NCBI GenBank assembly: GCA_048497495.1
Contig: JAFHCF010000119.1
Coordinates: 1 to 39,045, forward strand
DNA from: JAFHCF01 sp048497495
Lineage (GTDB): Bacteria > Pseudomonadota > Alphaproteobacteria > Rhizobiales > Ancalomicrobiaceae
Direction: 5' to 3'
DNA: 39,045 bases
The notes under the pieces: model-generated
What the model was told of the DNA's origin: nothing
Seen by the model: only the letters and a program-made list of their open reading frames with translations
The model's database searches: none
Position numbers and translations under genes: made by a program
Shown here: positions 25,457 to 33,938 of the stretch, in pieces
Layout of the letters: each line of letters starts with the position of its first letter
How positions within the stretch are numbered: the stretch's first letter is position 1

Positions 25457-27056
25457 GGCGGTTCGCCGGTTGAAGAGCCGAGGCCTCGTAGGCCGCCGCT
25501 GCCGCCTTTTCAGGGTCGGCGTGCAGCTTCATCGCCGCCTTCAAACAGGCTGGCCAGGGTAGATCGAGCGAACGCAAAAGTTGGACCGACACCGACGCGG
25601 TCCCGGAGAGGGCGCGGTAGCGAGCGTCGGCCGCGGCAGTGTTCAGGAGCAGACAGACCAGGGTGACATCCGCGGCTCGGTCCCCCGCCAAGACGATGGT
25701 GTGGTTCTCCGTGACGAAGCCGCCCCAGCGGGCGTAGACAGCGGGGTCGACCACGGCCGCCACTAGGCGCCGCGGCTGCTTGTTGTTTGTCGTGCGCTGC
25801 AACACGGCCGCAGGCTGACGGACGATGGAGGTCGACTTTTCGGTGAACGAGACGAAATCCGCCGCCTTCCCGTCCTTGCCTTCCGGCCGACAGGGCCGGC
25901 CGGGCTTCACGTTCTTGGCCCAGATCAGCGGGAAGGCTTCCTCCGCTACCTGGCGGAGCCGTTCGCCTTCGCGATTCCAGACGAAGTAGCCCGCTTTAGC
26001 GGTGACACCATAGTCGGCGAGGGTGGCGCCACCACGCGGCATGACGTTGAGGGTCGGGCACGGCCAAGGCTCTTCCCTATCCTTTGGCAGGGGATGGGCC
26101 CCGATGTCCGTCACGCCAGCTGTTGCGCTGATGGCGCAGAAACGCGTGTCAGCTCGATCTTCCGCGCTGGACTTTCGCAGCAAGAGCACACTGACGTCCT
26201 GGGCCACGTCGGCGAAAACCTCATCACGTGGGCCGACGCCCGCGACGCACAACACCTGTGCCTGGTCCCGGAGATAGCCGCGAAGCTTGGTATAGAGCGG
26301 ACCGGTGCGGAAGCTGGAGGGGATGACAAGGGCGACCAAGGCACTTTGCTTAGCGGCGCGCAGGCATAGCTCGACGAAGACGGCGTACTTGTTGATGTTG
26401 CCGCTGTGGGCGACCTTTTTCCAATGGTCGCCGGTCAGTACCGCGGGCGTGATCCGGCCGTAGGGTGGATTGGCGACGACGAGGTCGAATTCGGCTTCCC
26501 ACTGGCGACGCAGCGCATCACCGACCTCGACATCGATGGAAGAGACGTCGCCGATCGCCATACGCTCGGCGATCAGGGTGCGGGAAATCCGGGCCAGGCC
26601 GGGATCGATCTCCACGCCTCTTAGCCGGCCTGCGATCTGGCTGGGCTTGGAGCCCTCAACGATCATCCGGGCCGCGATCGTCGATAAGAAGGCGGCGCCA
26701 CCGGCGGCGGGATCGAGGACTGAGCCCGAGCTGAGATCGAATCCATACTCGATGGCGAGGTTCAGAACCGCGTTCGCTAAATAAGGTGGAGTGAAATAGG
26801 CAGCTTGGTCACGCCGCACGTCGGCGGGCAGTAGAAGGGTGTAGAAGACGCCGACCCAATAGTGGCGCTCGTCGACTGTAAGCGTCGACAGCGCGCGCGC
26901 GAAGCTTCCGAACTCGTCGTCGCCAACCCGAGCGCGCAAAAGATCACGGGTCGAGCGCACACGCACGTCGTCCTCGCTGCCAGAAGACTCAACCTCCTTT
27001 GCAGCCCGCCGCGCATGCGCAAGGATTGCGCGTCCACTCTCTCGCCACGTCACCAT
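25446..27056 (-). CDS. DISARM-associated N6-adenine DNA methyltransferase
   Basis: This 536-aa gamma-class N6-adenine methyltransferase would mark host DNA as self. The SAM-binding motif I is DPAAGGAAFL at residues 115-124; the catalytic motif IV is NPPYGR at 196-201. The YFTPPYLANAVLNLAI block (87-102) precedes motif I, as in Eco57I/HsdM-like enzymes. The region from about 350, including GYFVWNRE and the late WGGFVTENHTIVL, looks like a built-in target-recognition domain. In motif I the usual second glycine (DPAxGxG) is Ala. The start is ATG 27056, with no clear ribosome site. It is the first gene of the operon. It is not a cytosine-C5 enzyme: the PCQ/ENV motifs are absent. Confidence 0.85.
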   Translation of the reverse strand: MVTWRESGRAILAHARRAAKEVESSGSEDDVRVRSTRDLLRARVGDDEFGSFARALSTLTVDERHYWVGVFYTLLLPADVRRDQAAYFTPPYLANAVLNLAIEYGFDLSSGSVLDPAAGGAAFLSTIAARMIVEGSKPSQIAGRLRGVEIDPGLARISRTLIAERMAIGDVSSIDVEVGDALRRQWEAEFDLVVANPPYGRITPAVLTGDHWKKVAHSGNINKYAVFVELCLRAAKQSALVALVIPSSFRTGPLYTKLRGYLRDQAQVLCVAGVGPRDEVFADVAQDVSVLLLRKSSAEDRADTRFCAISATAGVTDIGAHPLPKDREEPWPCPTLNVMPRGGATLADYGVTAKAGYFVWNREGERLRQVAEEAFPLIWAKNVKPGRPCRPEGKDGKAADFVSFTEKSTSIVRQPAAVLQRTTNNKQPRRLVAAVVDPAVYARWGGFVTENHTIVLAGDRAADVTLVCLLLNTAAADARYRALSGTASVSVQLLRSLDLPWPACLKAAMKLHADPEKAAAAAYEASALQPANRHVA

Positions 27057-27299
27057 TTTGGTTCATGCCCCGGTGGACAATCGCACGGCAGAGATTCCGG
27101 CGCAACTACTCCGAGCATCCCAACCAAGGCAGCAAATCTGGGCCGCTGTGGCCAACGGCCAGTATCGGAAACTAGAGCATTATCCCCGCTTAGGGGCAGT
27201 AAACCGGCGCAGTGCGGCAGCTGTCAGGCTTCCGCGCCGGTGCAATGCGGTCCTCCATTGCGACTCCCACTTCTCTGTGACGGTGGGGGACCTAACGCC
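27057..27299. other. Right junction between the defence island and copG
   Basis: No gene is visible in these 243 bases. They must contain the right boundary of the cargo block and the promoter for the DISARM operon (or read-through from copG/traG). A short CCCC-GCTTA-GGGG hairpin occurs around 27184-27200. Two imperfect direct repeats of the form GGYGCARTGCGGY lie around 27209 and 27240. Neither can be assigned a role. Confidence 0.4.
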
Positions 27300-27752
27300 T
27301 CATCGGAGGCCTTCCATCTTCCCCCGTGGTTCCACCGCACTCGCCCCGCCAACATCGCGCGCCAACTCCTTGATGAACCGGTCACCGGTGGCGAGCCGGC
27401 GCCCCAACGCCTCGACGAAGCCCTCGAAACGCTCCAACCCCTTCGCGCGGGCCGAAGCCTGCGCACTCTCAGGCAACGGTGGCGTGATCGTCAGCCAGAA
27501 GCGGATGAACAGCGAGACGGTCTCGCCGAGGATGGCCTGATCCCGGTCGAGCGCCTCGATCTGGCGTGAAAGCCGATCCAGACGCCGTGCAAAGGCGGCT
27601 TCACGACGATCCGCAGAGTCGGCCGACAGGAAGGACGCGACGGCGGCTTCGATCACTGCCGATTTCGAGACGTTGCGGCGGAGCGCCAAAGCCTCGACCC
27701 GCTTCAGGAGATCCGGCTCGAAGTAGACGTTCATGCGGGTCTTGGTCTGCAT
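27300..27752 (-). CDS. CopG/ribbon-helix-helix protein downstream of traG
   Basis: This 150-aa protein starts MQTKTRMNVYFEPDLLKRVEALALRRNVSKSAVIEAAVASFL, a clear ribbon-helix-helix DNA-binding domain (residues 1-45). A helical C-terminal region follows (EALDRDQAILGETVSLFIRFWLT; FEGFVEALGRRLATGDRFI). This gene normally sits between traG and trbB in this element family and may regulate transfer genes or act as a relaxosome accessory. ATG 27752 lies 10 bases after the traG stop. Here its downstream neighbour is the DISARM operon instead of trbB. Confidence 0.85.
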   Translation of the reverse strand: MQTKTRMNVYFEPDLLKRVEALALRRNVSKSAVIEAAVASFLSADSADRREAAFARRLDRLSRQIEALDRDQAILGETVSLFIRFWLTITPPLPESAQASARAKGLERFEGFVEALGRRLATGDRFIKELARDVGGASAVEPRGKMEGLR

Positions 27753-27762
27753 GGCCCCCCCC

Positions 27763-29748
27763 TCACAGGTCGATGCCGTCGGCGGGATCGAGCGCCGCCT
27801 GTCGAGCGACGAAGCGCATGCCCTGCCGCATCTGCCGCGCTCTCGCCGCATCGACGTCGGGCTCGTCGTCGAGCACGTCAAACTCGCGCTCCGTCGGCGG
27901 TTCCAGAGGCACGATCTCTTCGTGCTCCGGAAGTTCCGCTTCACGGCGAATGCCACCGTTGGCCGTGTCGACGTCAGTGGTGGCTCCATCCGCATTCGCT
28001 TGCGCGCGCCCTGCCATAGGGATGACCCTGCCGTTCCAATCGTCTTCGGTCGAAGCCGTGGGTACGGCCGCCCTCACCGGCGGTGGCACGATGCGCTCCA
28101 TGAGGCGCGAATCCTCGAAGTAGCGGACCTTCCTCGCCCGAACCGGATGGATGCCGGATACGAGCAGCAACTCGTCGGCAGGCGGAAGTTGCATCACCTC
28201 GCCGGGCGTCAGTAACGGCCGCGCCGTCTCCTGACGCGACACCATCAGGTGGCCGAGCCACGGCGCGAGGCGGTGTCCGGCGTAGTTGGTGGAGTCGCGC
28301 ATCTCGGTGGCGGTGCCGAGAGCGTCCGACACTCGCTTCGCCGTCCGTTCGTCGTTGGTGGCGAAGGCGACGCGGACGTGGCAGTTGTCGAGGATGGCGT
28401 TGTTCGGGCCGTAGGCCTTTTCGATCTGGTTGAGCGACTGGGCGATCAGGAAACTCTTGATGCCGTAGCCCGCCATGAAGGCGAGTGCGCTCTCGAAGAA
28501 GTCGAGCCGCCCGAGTGCCGGGAACTCGTCGAGCATCAGCAACAGGCGATGCCGCTCGGTCACGGCAGTCAGTTCCTCGGTCAGTCGACGGCCGACCTGA
28601 TTGAGGACCAGGCGGATCAGCGGTTTGGTGCGGTTGATATCGGAGGGGGGAACGACCAGGTAGAGGCTGACGGGGCGGCCCTCCGCCACCAGATCGGCGA
28701 TGCGCCAGTCGCAACGCGCGGTCACTTGGGCTACGACCGGATCACGATAGAGGCCGAGGAAGGACATGGCCGTCGACAACACGCCGGAGCGCTCGTTCTC
28801 CGACTTGTTGAGCAACTCGCGCGCAGCCGAGGCGACGACCGGATGGACGCCACCGTCACCGAGATGCGGCGTCGTCATCAGGGCGCGCAGGGTCGCTTCG
28901 ACCGGGCGCCTGGGATCGGACAAGAAGTTGGCGACGCCGGCGAGTGTCTTGTCGGGCTCGGCGTAGAGAACGTGCAGGATCACGCCGACGAGCAGCGAGT
29001 GGCTGGTCTTCTCCCAGTGATTTCGGCGATCGAGCGCGCCCTCGGGGTCGACCAGGATGTCGGCGATGTTCTGGACGTCGCGAACTTCCTTCTCGCCGCG
29101 ACGGACCTCCAGCAACGGGTTGTAGGCGGTCGAGCCGGCATCGGTCGGGTCGAACTTCAGAGCTCGACCGAAGCGCGCGCGAAATCCCGCCGTCAGTCCC
29201 CAGTTCTCACCCTTGATGTCGTGGACGATCACCGAGCCGGGCCAGGTCACCAGGGTCGGTACGACGAGGCCGACGCCCTTGCCGGAGCGGGTCGGCGCGA
29301 AGCACAACACATGCTCCGGTCCGTCGTGACGGAGGTAGCTCTCCTCCAACCGGCCGAGCACCACGCCGTCGGGAGCAAGCAGTCCGGCAGCCTCGATCTC
29401 TTCTCGTCCTGCCCAGCGCGCCGAACCGTAGGTCTCGACGTTGCGCGCCTCCCGCGCCCGCAGGATCGACAGGGTGATGGCGGCTGCGATCGAGATGAAG
29501 CCGCCCGAAGTCGCGATCGCCGCGCCTTCGAGGAAGATCGACGGCGCATAGGCGTCATAAAAGTACCACCACCAGAAGAAGGCCGGCGGCAGATAGAGCG
29601 GCAGCCCTCCTAGCGTGAACCAGGGAGATCCGAGTTGCGGCTGAAAGCCGAGACGCCACGACGTCCATTCGGTCGCACCCCAGGTCGTCGACAACACGAT
29701 GACGAAGACGACGGTGATCTGTCCCCAGAGGACACGGGTTCCCGACAT
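27763..29748 (-). CDS. traG: TraG, VirD4-type coupling protein
   Basis: This 661-aa type IV coupling protein brings the relaxase-DNA complex to the T4SS channel. Membrane helices lie in the first 100 residues. Then come VETYGSARWAGREE, Walker A-containing CFAPTRSGKGVGLVVPTL (about 149-166), SVIVHDIKGENW and Walker B LLLMLDEFPALGRLDFFE in the ATPase domain. A QSLNQIEKAYG block and the DNCHVRVAFATND region are typical of TraG/VirD4. The length and motifs are intact. It is transcribed toward copG. Confidence 0.95.
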   Translation of the reverse strand: MSGTRVLWGQITVVFVIVLSTTWGATEWTSWRLGFQPQLGSPWFTLGGLPLYLPPAFFWWWYFYDAYAPSIFLEGAAIATSGGFISIAAAITLSILRAREARNVETYGSARWAGREEIEAAGLLAPDGVVLGRLEESYLRHDGPEHVLCFAPTRSGKGVGLVVPTLVTWPGSVIVHDIKGENWGLTAGFRARFGRALKFDPTDAGSTAYNPLLEVRRGEKEVRDVQNIADILVDPEGALDRRNHWEKTSHSLLVGVILHVLYAEPDKTLAGVANFLSDPRRPVEATLRALMTTPHLGDGGVHPVVASAARELLNKSENERSGVLSTAMSFLGLYRDPVVAQVTARCDWRIADLVAEGRPVSLYLVVPPSDINRTKPLIRLVLNQVGRRLTEELTAVTERHRLLLMLDEFPALGRLDFFESALAFMAGYGIKSFLIAQSLNQIEKAYGPNNAILDNCHVRVAFATNDERTAKRVSDALGTATEMRDSTNYAGHRLAPWLGHLMVSRQETARPLLTPGEVMQLPPADELLLVSGIHPVRARKVRYFEDSRLMERIVPPPVRAAVPTASTEDDWNGRVIPMAGRAQANADGATTDVDTANGGIRREAELPEHEEIVPLEPPTEREFDVLDDEPDVDAARARQMRQGMRFVARQAALDPADGIDL

Positions 29749-29876
29749 GGTGGCTCCGACCGGCGAGAGGTGTGGAGCCGATCAGAGAATGGGCCGACCG
29801 AGGAAGAGCAATGGGAAAGCTGCGAGATCGCGCCACCGGATGCCACGGCGCGCAAATCGGCGGGGAGAAGAGAATA

Positions 29877-30170
29877 TCAGGACCGGACCTTCGCCGCGAC
29901 ACTCTGTTCCAAGAGGCGGCGATAGCCGTGCATCGTCATCCATTGAGCACGCACGATATGGGTCTCCCAGCACCGCCGGGTCCGCACTTCGTCCGCCGCC
30001 GGATCTCGATGCAGCACGATGCGCGCGACCTCGGTCCAGTCGGCCCCAGCCGCTTCGGCGTCGAGCAGCCGCAGGTAGGTGACGAGGTGGTCCTCGTCGT
30101 ATCCGGTGAGGTCGGATGCGAAAGGAGCTTCGTCGTCGACGTCAGGATCGAGTTCGGGCTTCGAACCCAT
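29877..30170 (-). CDS. Small DUF2285-type protein
   Basis: This 97-aa protein starts at ATG 30170 after a GAGGGGC ribosome site. Its core HLVTYLRLLDAEAAGADWTE ... THIVRAQWMTMHGYRRLL matches the compact DUF2285-type domain often found beside traG or the XRE gene in these elements. The same pattern recurs in the longer DUF2285 protein at the right edge (...GASYRTIAEV...MRGGYLRLL). DUF2285 proteins of symbiosis ICEs act as transcriptional activators of excision and transfer; that role is by family only. The gene is divergent from the XRE regulator. Confidence 0.65.
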   Translation of the reverse strand: MGSKPELDPDVDDEAPFASDLTGYDEDHLVTYLRLLDAEAAGADWTEVARIVLHRDPAADEVRTRRCWETHIVRAQWMTMHGYRRLLEQSVAAKVRS

Positions 30171-30251
30171 GACGCCCCTCCCCCCTTGCTCGGTTCAGAA
30201 CGAGTGCATGGCAGCAGCACGCTGATGACATCTACCATGAGGCACGACGAA

Positions 30252-30284
30252 TAGGAACTATCGTTCCTGGAATGATCATTCCTA
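30252..30284. promoter_or_regulatory. Double palindromic operator upstream of the XRE regulator
   Basis: Two adjacent palindromes occur: AGGAAC-TATC-GTTCCT at 30253-30268 and the perfect 14-mer GGAATGATCATTCC at 30269-30282. Together they are bounded by an outer TAGGAA...TTCCTA pair. They end 19 bases before the XRE start codon and lie in the gap between divergent genes. This is the expected place and form of an autoregulatory XRE operator, possibly acting on both promoters. Confidence 0.65.
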
Positions 30285-30303
30285 TCTCGGCTCCCCTCTC
30301 TCC

Positions 30304-30525
30304 ATGGATCTCAAAGAGGTCATGGCGACGAATCTGCGTCGAGCCCGCCAGGATCGGAAATTGACGCAGGAAGATTTGGCCGAACGGGCGGGGCTCAGCG
30401 CACGCTACGTCGGTGCAATCGAGCGAGCCGACGTTGCCGCAAGCGTCACCGTGCTCGGACAACTCGCCGATGCGCTCGGAATCGAGCCTGCGGAATTGGT
30501 ACGACATTCATCTGGAAGGCTTTGA
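30304..30525 (+). CDS. XRE-family helix-turn-helix regulator
   Basis: This is a 73-aa single-domain Cro/CI-type regulator: MATNLRRARQDRKLTQEDLA followed by ERAGLSARYVGAIERADV and LADALGIEPAELV. The HTH lies at about residues 18-40. It is the only plus-strand gene in the tra region. It reads away from the small DUF2285 gene and sits just after the double palindrome. It probably represses itself and nearby transfer genes; this is inferred. Confidence 0.88.
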   Translation: MDLKEVMATNLRRARQDRKLTQEDLAERAGLSARYVGAIERADVAASVTVLGQLADALGIEPAELVRHSSGRL

Positions 30526-30765
30526 ACTGCTCAACTGACCTGCCAGATCGAGGGTATCACGAAACATCCGGCTTCGATTGCCGGGCGACCGGACGGCACT
30601 GAAGGTGACCGGCTCCGGCTCATCGACGATGTGGTTGAAGACGACGCCCGGGAAAGCCGTACTCGTTGCCTCTTGGCCGGAGAGAGTAACCCTGACTATC
30701 GGTACCGATCGAATGGCATCTTGGGTATTGCATACAAGCGAGCTGGCTGCAGACACGACTCGCCC

Positions 30766-32808
30766 TCAGATCCCCAGTCCTCGCGTCTTGCCCAACTGCC
30801 ACGAGATCGTCGTTCCCTGGACGATGCCCGTCACCTCCCGACCGAGACGATCGTCGATCACCGGCCGCCAGGGCACCAGCGTGAACTCCTTGGCGTTCTC
30901 GACGAGAGCGTATCGACCACTCGCCAGGGAGACCGTCCGCTGGAAAGTCCCCTGCACCGTTTCCCCATCTGCGGATGCTCGAAACGGCACCGGTCGTTCG
31001 AGGGCAAATTCGCTGCCCACCCGTGCGACCTCACGGGCCTCCAGCGTCGCGAGAAGATTGCGGCGATAGGCAATCCGGCCATCCGAGCGGCGCACGGCAT
31101 CGCCCTGTTCGATCAGCCGCTCGCGTCGATATTCCATCGCACGATCGACCGCATGTCCGAACCCGGCCGGAACGAGATCGGAAGTGCTGCGCCCGATCAG
31201 GCGGCGGTCGAGCCAGGTCGCGCCGTCCGCGGTGATCTGGGCTTCCAGATCGAGGGTCGAGAGCGTGCGGATCGTCGCCTGCTGGTTCCGGCCGGCATCA
31301 TGGGCGGCAGCCCGGCTCTCAAAATCCTGCGGGATGCGCCAATGGTCGGCGTCGATTCGTTCGACGATGCCGGCACGGCGCAACGCTTCGAGCCGGCGGA
31401 CGTGGGCTTCGACGAAACCCTCGGCATCACCCCCGGGACCATGCCCTTCGAAGCGGGTCTGTTCGAGATGACGGCTCGGTCGATAGATCCCGTCTTCCAC
31501 TGATGCGGCGATGGTGAGATCGGCCGGCCGCGGACCGGACTCTCGTGGTTCGACTTCGATGATCGCACCGATGGAGATCTCTTCGAGGCGAGCCGGATCG
31601 AAACCGGCGACATGATGAAGACGGCCGTCGATACCGTCGACGATCACGGCGACGCTGTCGCCGAGCTCATCGGGAAGATGTTTGTCGAGGAGACGGCCGT
31701 CGATCGGCGAGGCCGGCACACCGTCATGGATCTGGAAGCTAGCCGGATCGCGCTCCTCGCCTTCGGCCCGCAGAGCTCGCTGCATCGTCGCGACGATGTC
31801 GCCGCGCTCACCCTGTTGGCGAAGGGTCGGCTTCAGGCGGTCGCTCAGGGACCAGATCCCGGGAGCCGGTTCCACCGCGAGCCCCATGCGCTCCAACTTC
31901 TTCAGCCGCCCGAGACGCGAGGCCCGGTCGGCGATGTCCCGTGGGCCTGCCGGCTCGTGGCGGAGGTCGAGGAGCCCCTCTCGCGACTCCTCGATCAGGG
32001 CGCGATCGATCCGGGTGAAGTGATCCTGGTCAAGCTCGGCCATCAGCTTCTGCTGTCGTTCGACCTCGGTGACCGGCCCGAGTTCCAGGGTCACCAACTC
32101 GCTCGCCCGCTCGCGAACACCGTGCGCGATGTAGTCGCCGTTGATGACCAGATCCTCGCCCCGTTCGTCGCGTCCGTTGACGACGACATGGACGTGGGGA
32201 TGGCCGGTGTTGAAGTGGTTGACCGCCACCCAGTCGAGCCGGGTGCCGAGATCCTTCTCGACCTCGGTCATCAGGTCGCGCGTGAAGCCGGTGAGATCGC
32301 CGAGGGCGGCCCCGTCCTCGGGCGCGATGATGAAGCGGAACTGATGGCGATCGTCCTGGCCGCGCGCCAGGAAGGCATCGCCGTCGGCGCGGTCTTCACG
32401 CGCCGCATAGAGCTGCCCGCGTTCGCCGTCCCGCGAGGTGCCGTCACGCTGGACGTAGCGCAGATGCGCCGCCGCGCGACCGCCCTGCCCCGCCGCCTGG
32501 ACGAAGCGCGCCTTGACCACCACCCGGCGCGCACCGGGCCGGCGATGGGTCCAGCCGCGGCCGAGATTGCAGGCACGGACGAAGGCCGCCCCACGCCCAC
32601 GGGCCACTCCGCGACCGGCCGTACCACCGAGCCTCGACGCGGGCGCCGCCGCTCCCGGGCCGATCGATGACGCGGGCGGCCCACCCATCCCGTGTCGCCG
32701 GGCGACCTTGCCGACCTTGGTGAAGAAGCTGGCCGTGGCCTTGCCGTCAACGCTGCGCCCCACCCGACCAGGTTTCGGCCGAAACCGATGTTCGTCGTCA
32801 CGGCTCAC
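30766..32808 (-). CDS. rlxS: RlxS-type relaxase (VirD2-like, DUF3363)
   Basis: This relaxase nicks oriT and stays bound to the transferred strand. It has 680 aa from GTG 32808 (VSRDDEHRFRPKPGRVG), preceded by GGGAG; the frame is open upstream to a TTG at 33105, but that extension is low-complexity and unlikely. The HUH metal motif HPHVH is at 203-207 (HFNTGHPHVHVVVNG). A candidate catalytic Tyr118 lies in HLRYVQRDG. The C-terminal DUF3363 part includes LEEISIGAIIEVEPR and the ending VQGTTISWQLGKTRGLGI. A long frame on the opposite strand (31612-32670) is a shadow. Confidence 0.92.
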   Translation of the reverse strand: MSRDDEHRFRPKPGRVGRSVDGKATASFFTKVGKVARRHGMGGPPASSIGPGAAAPASRLGGTAGRGVARGRGAAFVRACNLGRGWTHRRPGARRVVVKARFVQAAGQGGRAAAHLRYVQRDGTSRDGERGQLYAAREDRADGDAFLARGQDDRHQFRFIIAPEDGAALGDLTGFTRDLMTEVEKDLGTRLDWVAVNHFNTGHPHVHVVVNGRDERGEDLVINGDYIAHGVRERASELVTLELGPVTEVERQQKLMAELDQDHFTRIDRALIEESREGLLDLRHEPAGPRDIADRASRLGRLKKLERMGLAVEPAPGIWSLSDRLKPTLRQQGERGDIVATMQRALRAEGEERDPASFQIHDGVPASPIDGRLLDKHLPDELGDSVAVIVDGIDGRLHHVAGFDPARLEEISIGAIIEVEPRESGPRPADLTIAASVEDGIYRPSRHLEQTRFEGHGPGGDAEGFVEAHVRRLEALRRAGIVERIDADHWRIPQDFESRAAAHDAGRNQQATIRTLSTLDLEAQITADGATWLDRRLIGRSTSDLVPAGFGHAVDRAMEYRRERLIEQGDAVRRSDGRIAYRRNLLATLEAREVARVGSEFALERPVPFRASADGETVQGTFQRTVSLASGRYALVENAKEFTLVPWRPVIDDRLGREVTGIVQGTTISWQLGKTRGLGI

Positions 32809-32959
32809 GGTCGCCACTCCCGTCGACACACGCCGAACCGGAGGAATCCACGGAGTGGTGCCGTCGAAGAGGCCGCATTCGGCAGGATTTCGGAACGGAG
32901 CGGCACCATGGCTCGTTGCCGGCAGTGCCGTCCCTCTCCTTCCAACCCATGTGCAGACA

Positions 32960-33020
32960 ACGGTAATTTGCCGCGATGGACCGGAACGGTGCCGCCGGCT
33001 TTTATCTTGCCCTCCCCCAC
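32960..33020 (+). other. Candidate origin of transfer (oriT) with nic-like site
   Basis: The 293-base gap upstream of the relaxase contains TATCTTGCCCTC at 33003-33014 on the plus strand. It resembles the RP4/MOBP nick-site core (TATCCTG|CCC), with a likely cut after TATCTTG. Just upstream lie short inverted repeats (ACCG-GAA-CGGT at 32980-32990, CGG...CCG at 32961-32973). The oriT of related elements is usually next to rlxS, so position and core agree. The hairpin is weak. Confidence 0.4.
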
Positions 33021-33101
33021 CTGCTCTTCCTCCTCCACCTTTCGCGCGCTCTTTCCGAGGTTCGAGCTTTCGTCCCTGCCCTCTGAGCAGACGGCTCTCG
33101 C

Positions 33102-33938
33102 TCAACGTCCAGGACCGGCCGGCGTGCGAGAAACGAAGAGCGAGGCCCTGATCTCCGTCGCACTCGATCGACGCTCCACCAACGGTTCGGCAACCACAGC
33201 CCCCACGGCGGATCGCTCGACCGATCGATCCTTGGCCTGCGGCCGATCAACGTTCGGTCCGCTGACGACACGTCCGATGAACAACGGCGCCGCCTTCCAG
33301 GTCGGCTCATCGGACCGGCTCTTCGTAGCGGCGTCGGTCGACACGGTTCCGATCAGCGGCAGGAGATGGGCGACGCGGATCTGCGCCTCCGGCGGCAGCG
33401 GTCGACCAGTCTTCAGATGGTCGTCGTAGCGTCGGGGACCGGCGATATAGGCGGCGAGAAACCCCTCCGCCCCGTAGCGATCGAAGAGCTCGCGCAGATG
33501 GGCCGCTCCCGCCACGATGTTGTCATCCGGTGAGTAGGGATCGTCGCCCAGATGGTAACGGGCGCGCAGCTCGGCCCAGGTCTCCGGCGAGATCTGCATC
33601 AGCCCGATCGCCCCCTGCGGCGACGTCGCGCGCGCATCTCCCCCGCTCTCGACCTCGATCACCGCCCGGATCCAGATCGCCGGAATTTCGAAGCGCTGAG
33701 CGGCGGCGCGGATCGCGCCGGCCAGATGATCTGTTGCAGATGACGTGGTGATCGGTCGGTCAGCTGCCTGTGCCACGGCGACGACCGGAAGACCGATCGA
33801 CGTGACCAGCAACGACGCCATGACGACGGCACCGCGCAACGTGGCCACAACAACGCGGGCGCCAAGACCACGGATGCTCCTACCGGCGAGGAGCCGCCAT
33901 CGATCAGAATGGATGGCAGACGACTGATCGTGTCGCAT
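33102..33938 (-). CDS. Lytic transglycosylase (VirB1-like, SLT domain)
   Basis: This 278-aa exported peptidoglycan hydrolase helps the T4SS cross the cell wall. A signal segment spans about residues 30-58 (VVVATLRGAVVMASLLVTSIGLP). The SLT domain starts at AIRAAAQRFEIPAIWIRAVI, with the catalytic Glu in EVESGGDARATSPQGAIGLM and the following DDNIVAGAAHLRELFDRYG and AAYIAGP blocks. ATG 33938 overlaps the traF stop (TGATG). The C-terminal 90 residues are polar with no known domain. Confidence 0.9.
   Translation of the reverse strand: MRHDQSSAIHSDRWRLLAGRSIRGLGARVVVATLRGAVVMASLLVTSIGLPVVAVAQAADRPITTSSATDHLAGAIRAAAQRFEIPAIWIRAVIEVESGGDARATSPQGAIGLMQISPETWAELRARYHLGDDPYSPDDNIVAGAAHLRELFDRYGAEGFLAAYIAGPRRYDDHLKTGRPLPPEAQIRVAHLLPLIGTVSTDAATKSRSDEPTWKAAPLFIGRVVSGPNVDRPQAKDRSVERSAVGAVVAEPLVERRSSATEIRASLFVSRTPAGPGR

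Noticed and set aside
28249..29613. Plus-strand 454-codon frame opposite traG
   Set aside because: No motif or plausible start; traG on the other strand has all its catalytic motifs.
30526..30765. Minus-strand frame of about 80 codons between the XRE gene and the relaxase
   Set aside because: No domain, no good ribosome site, and unusual composition; I see nothing supportable in this gap.
31612..32670. Plus-strand frame of over 350 codons opposite the relaxase
   Set aside because: It overlaps the HUH domain of rlxS and has no recognisable domain.
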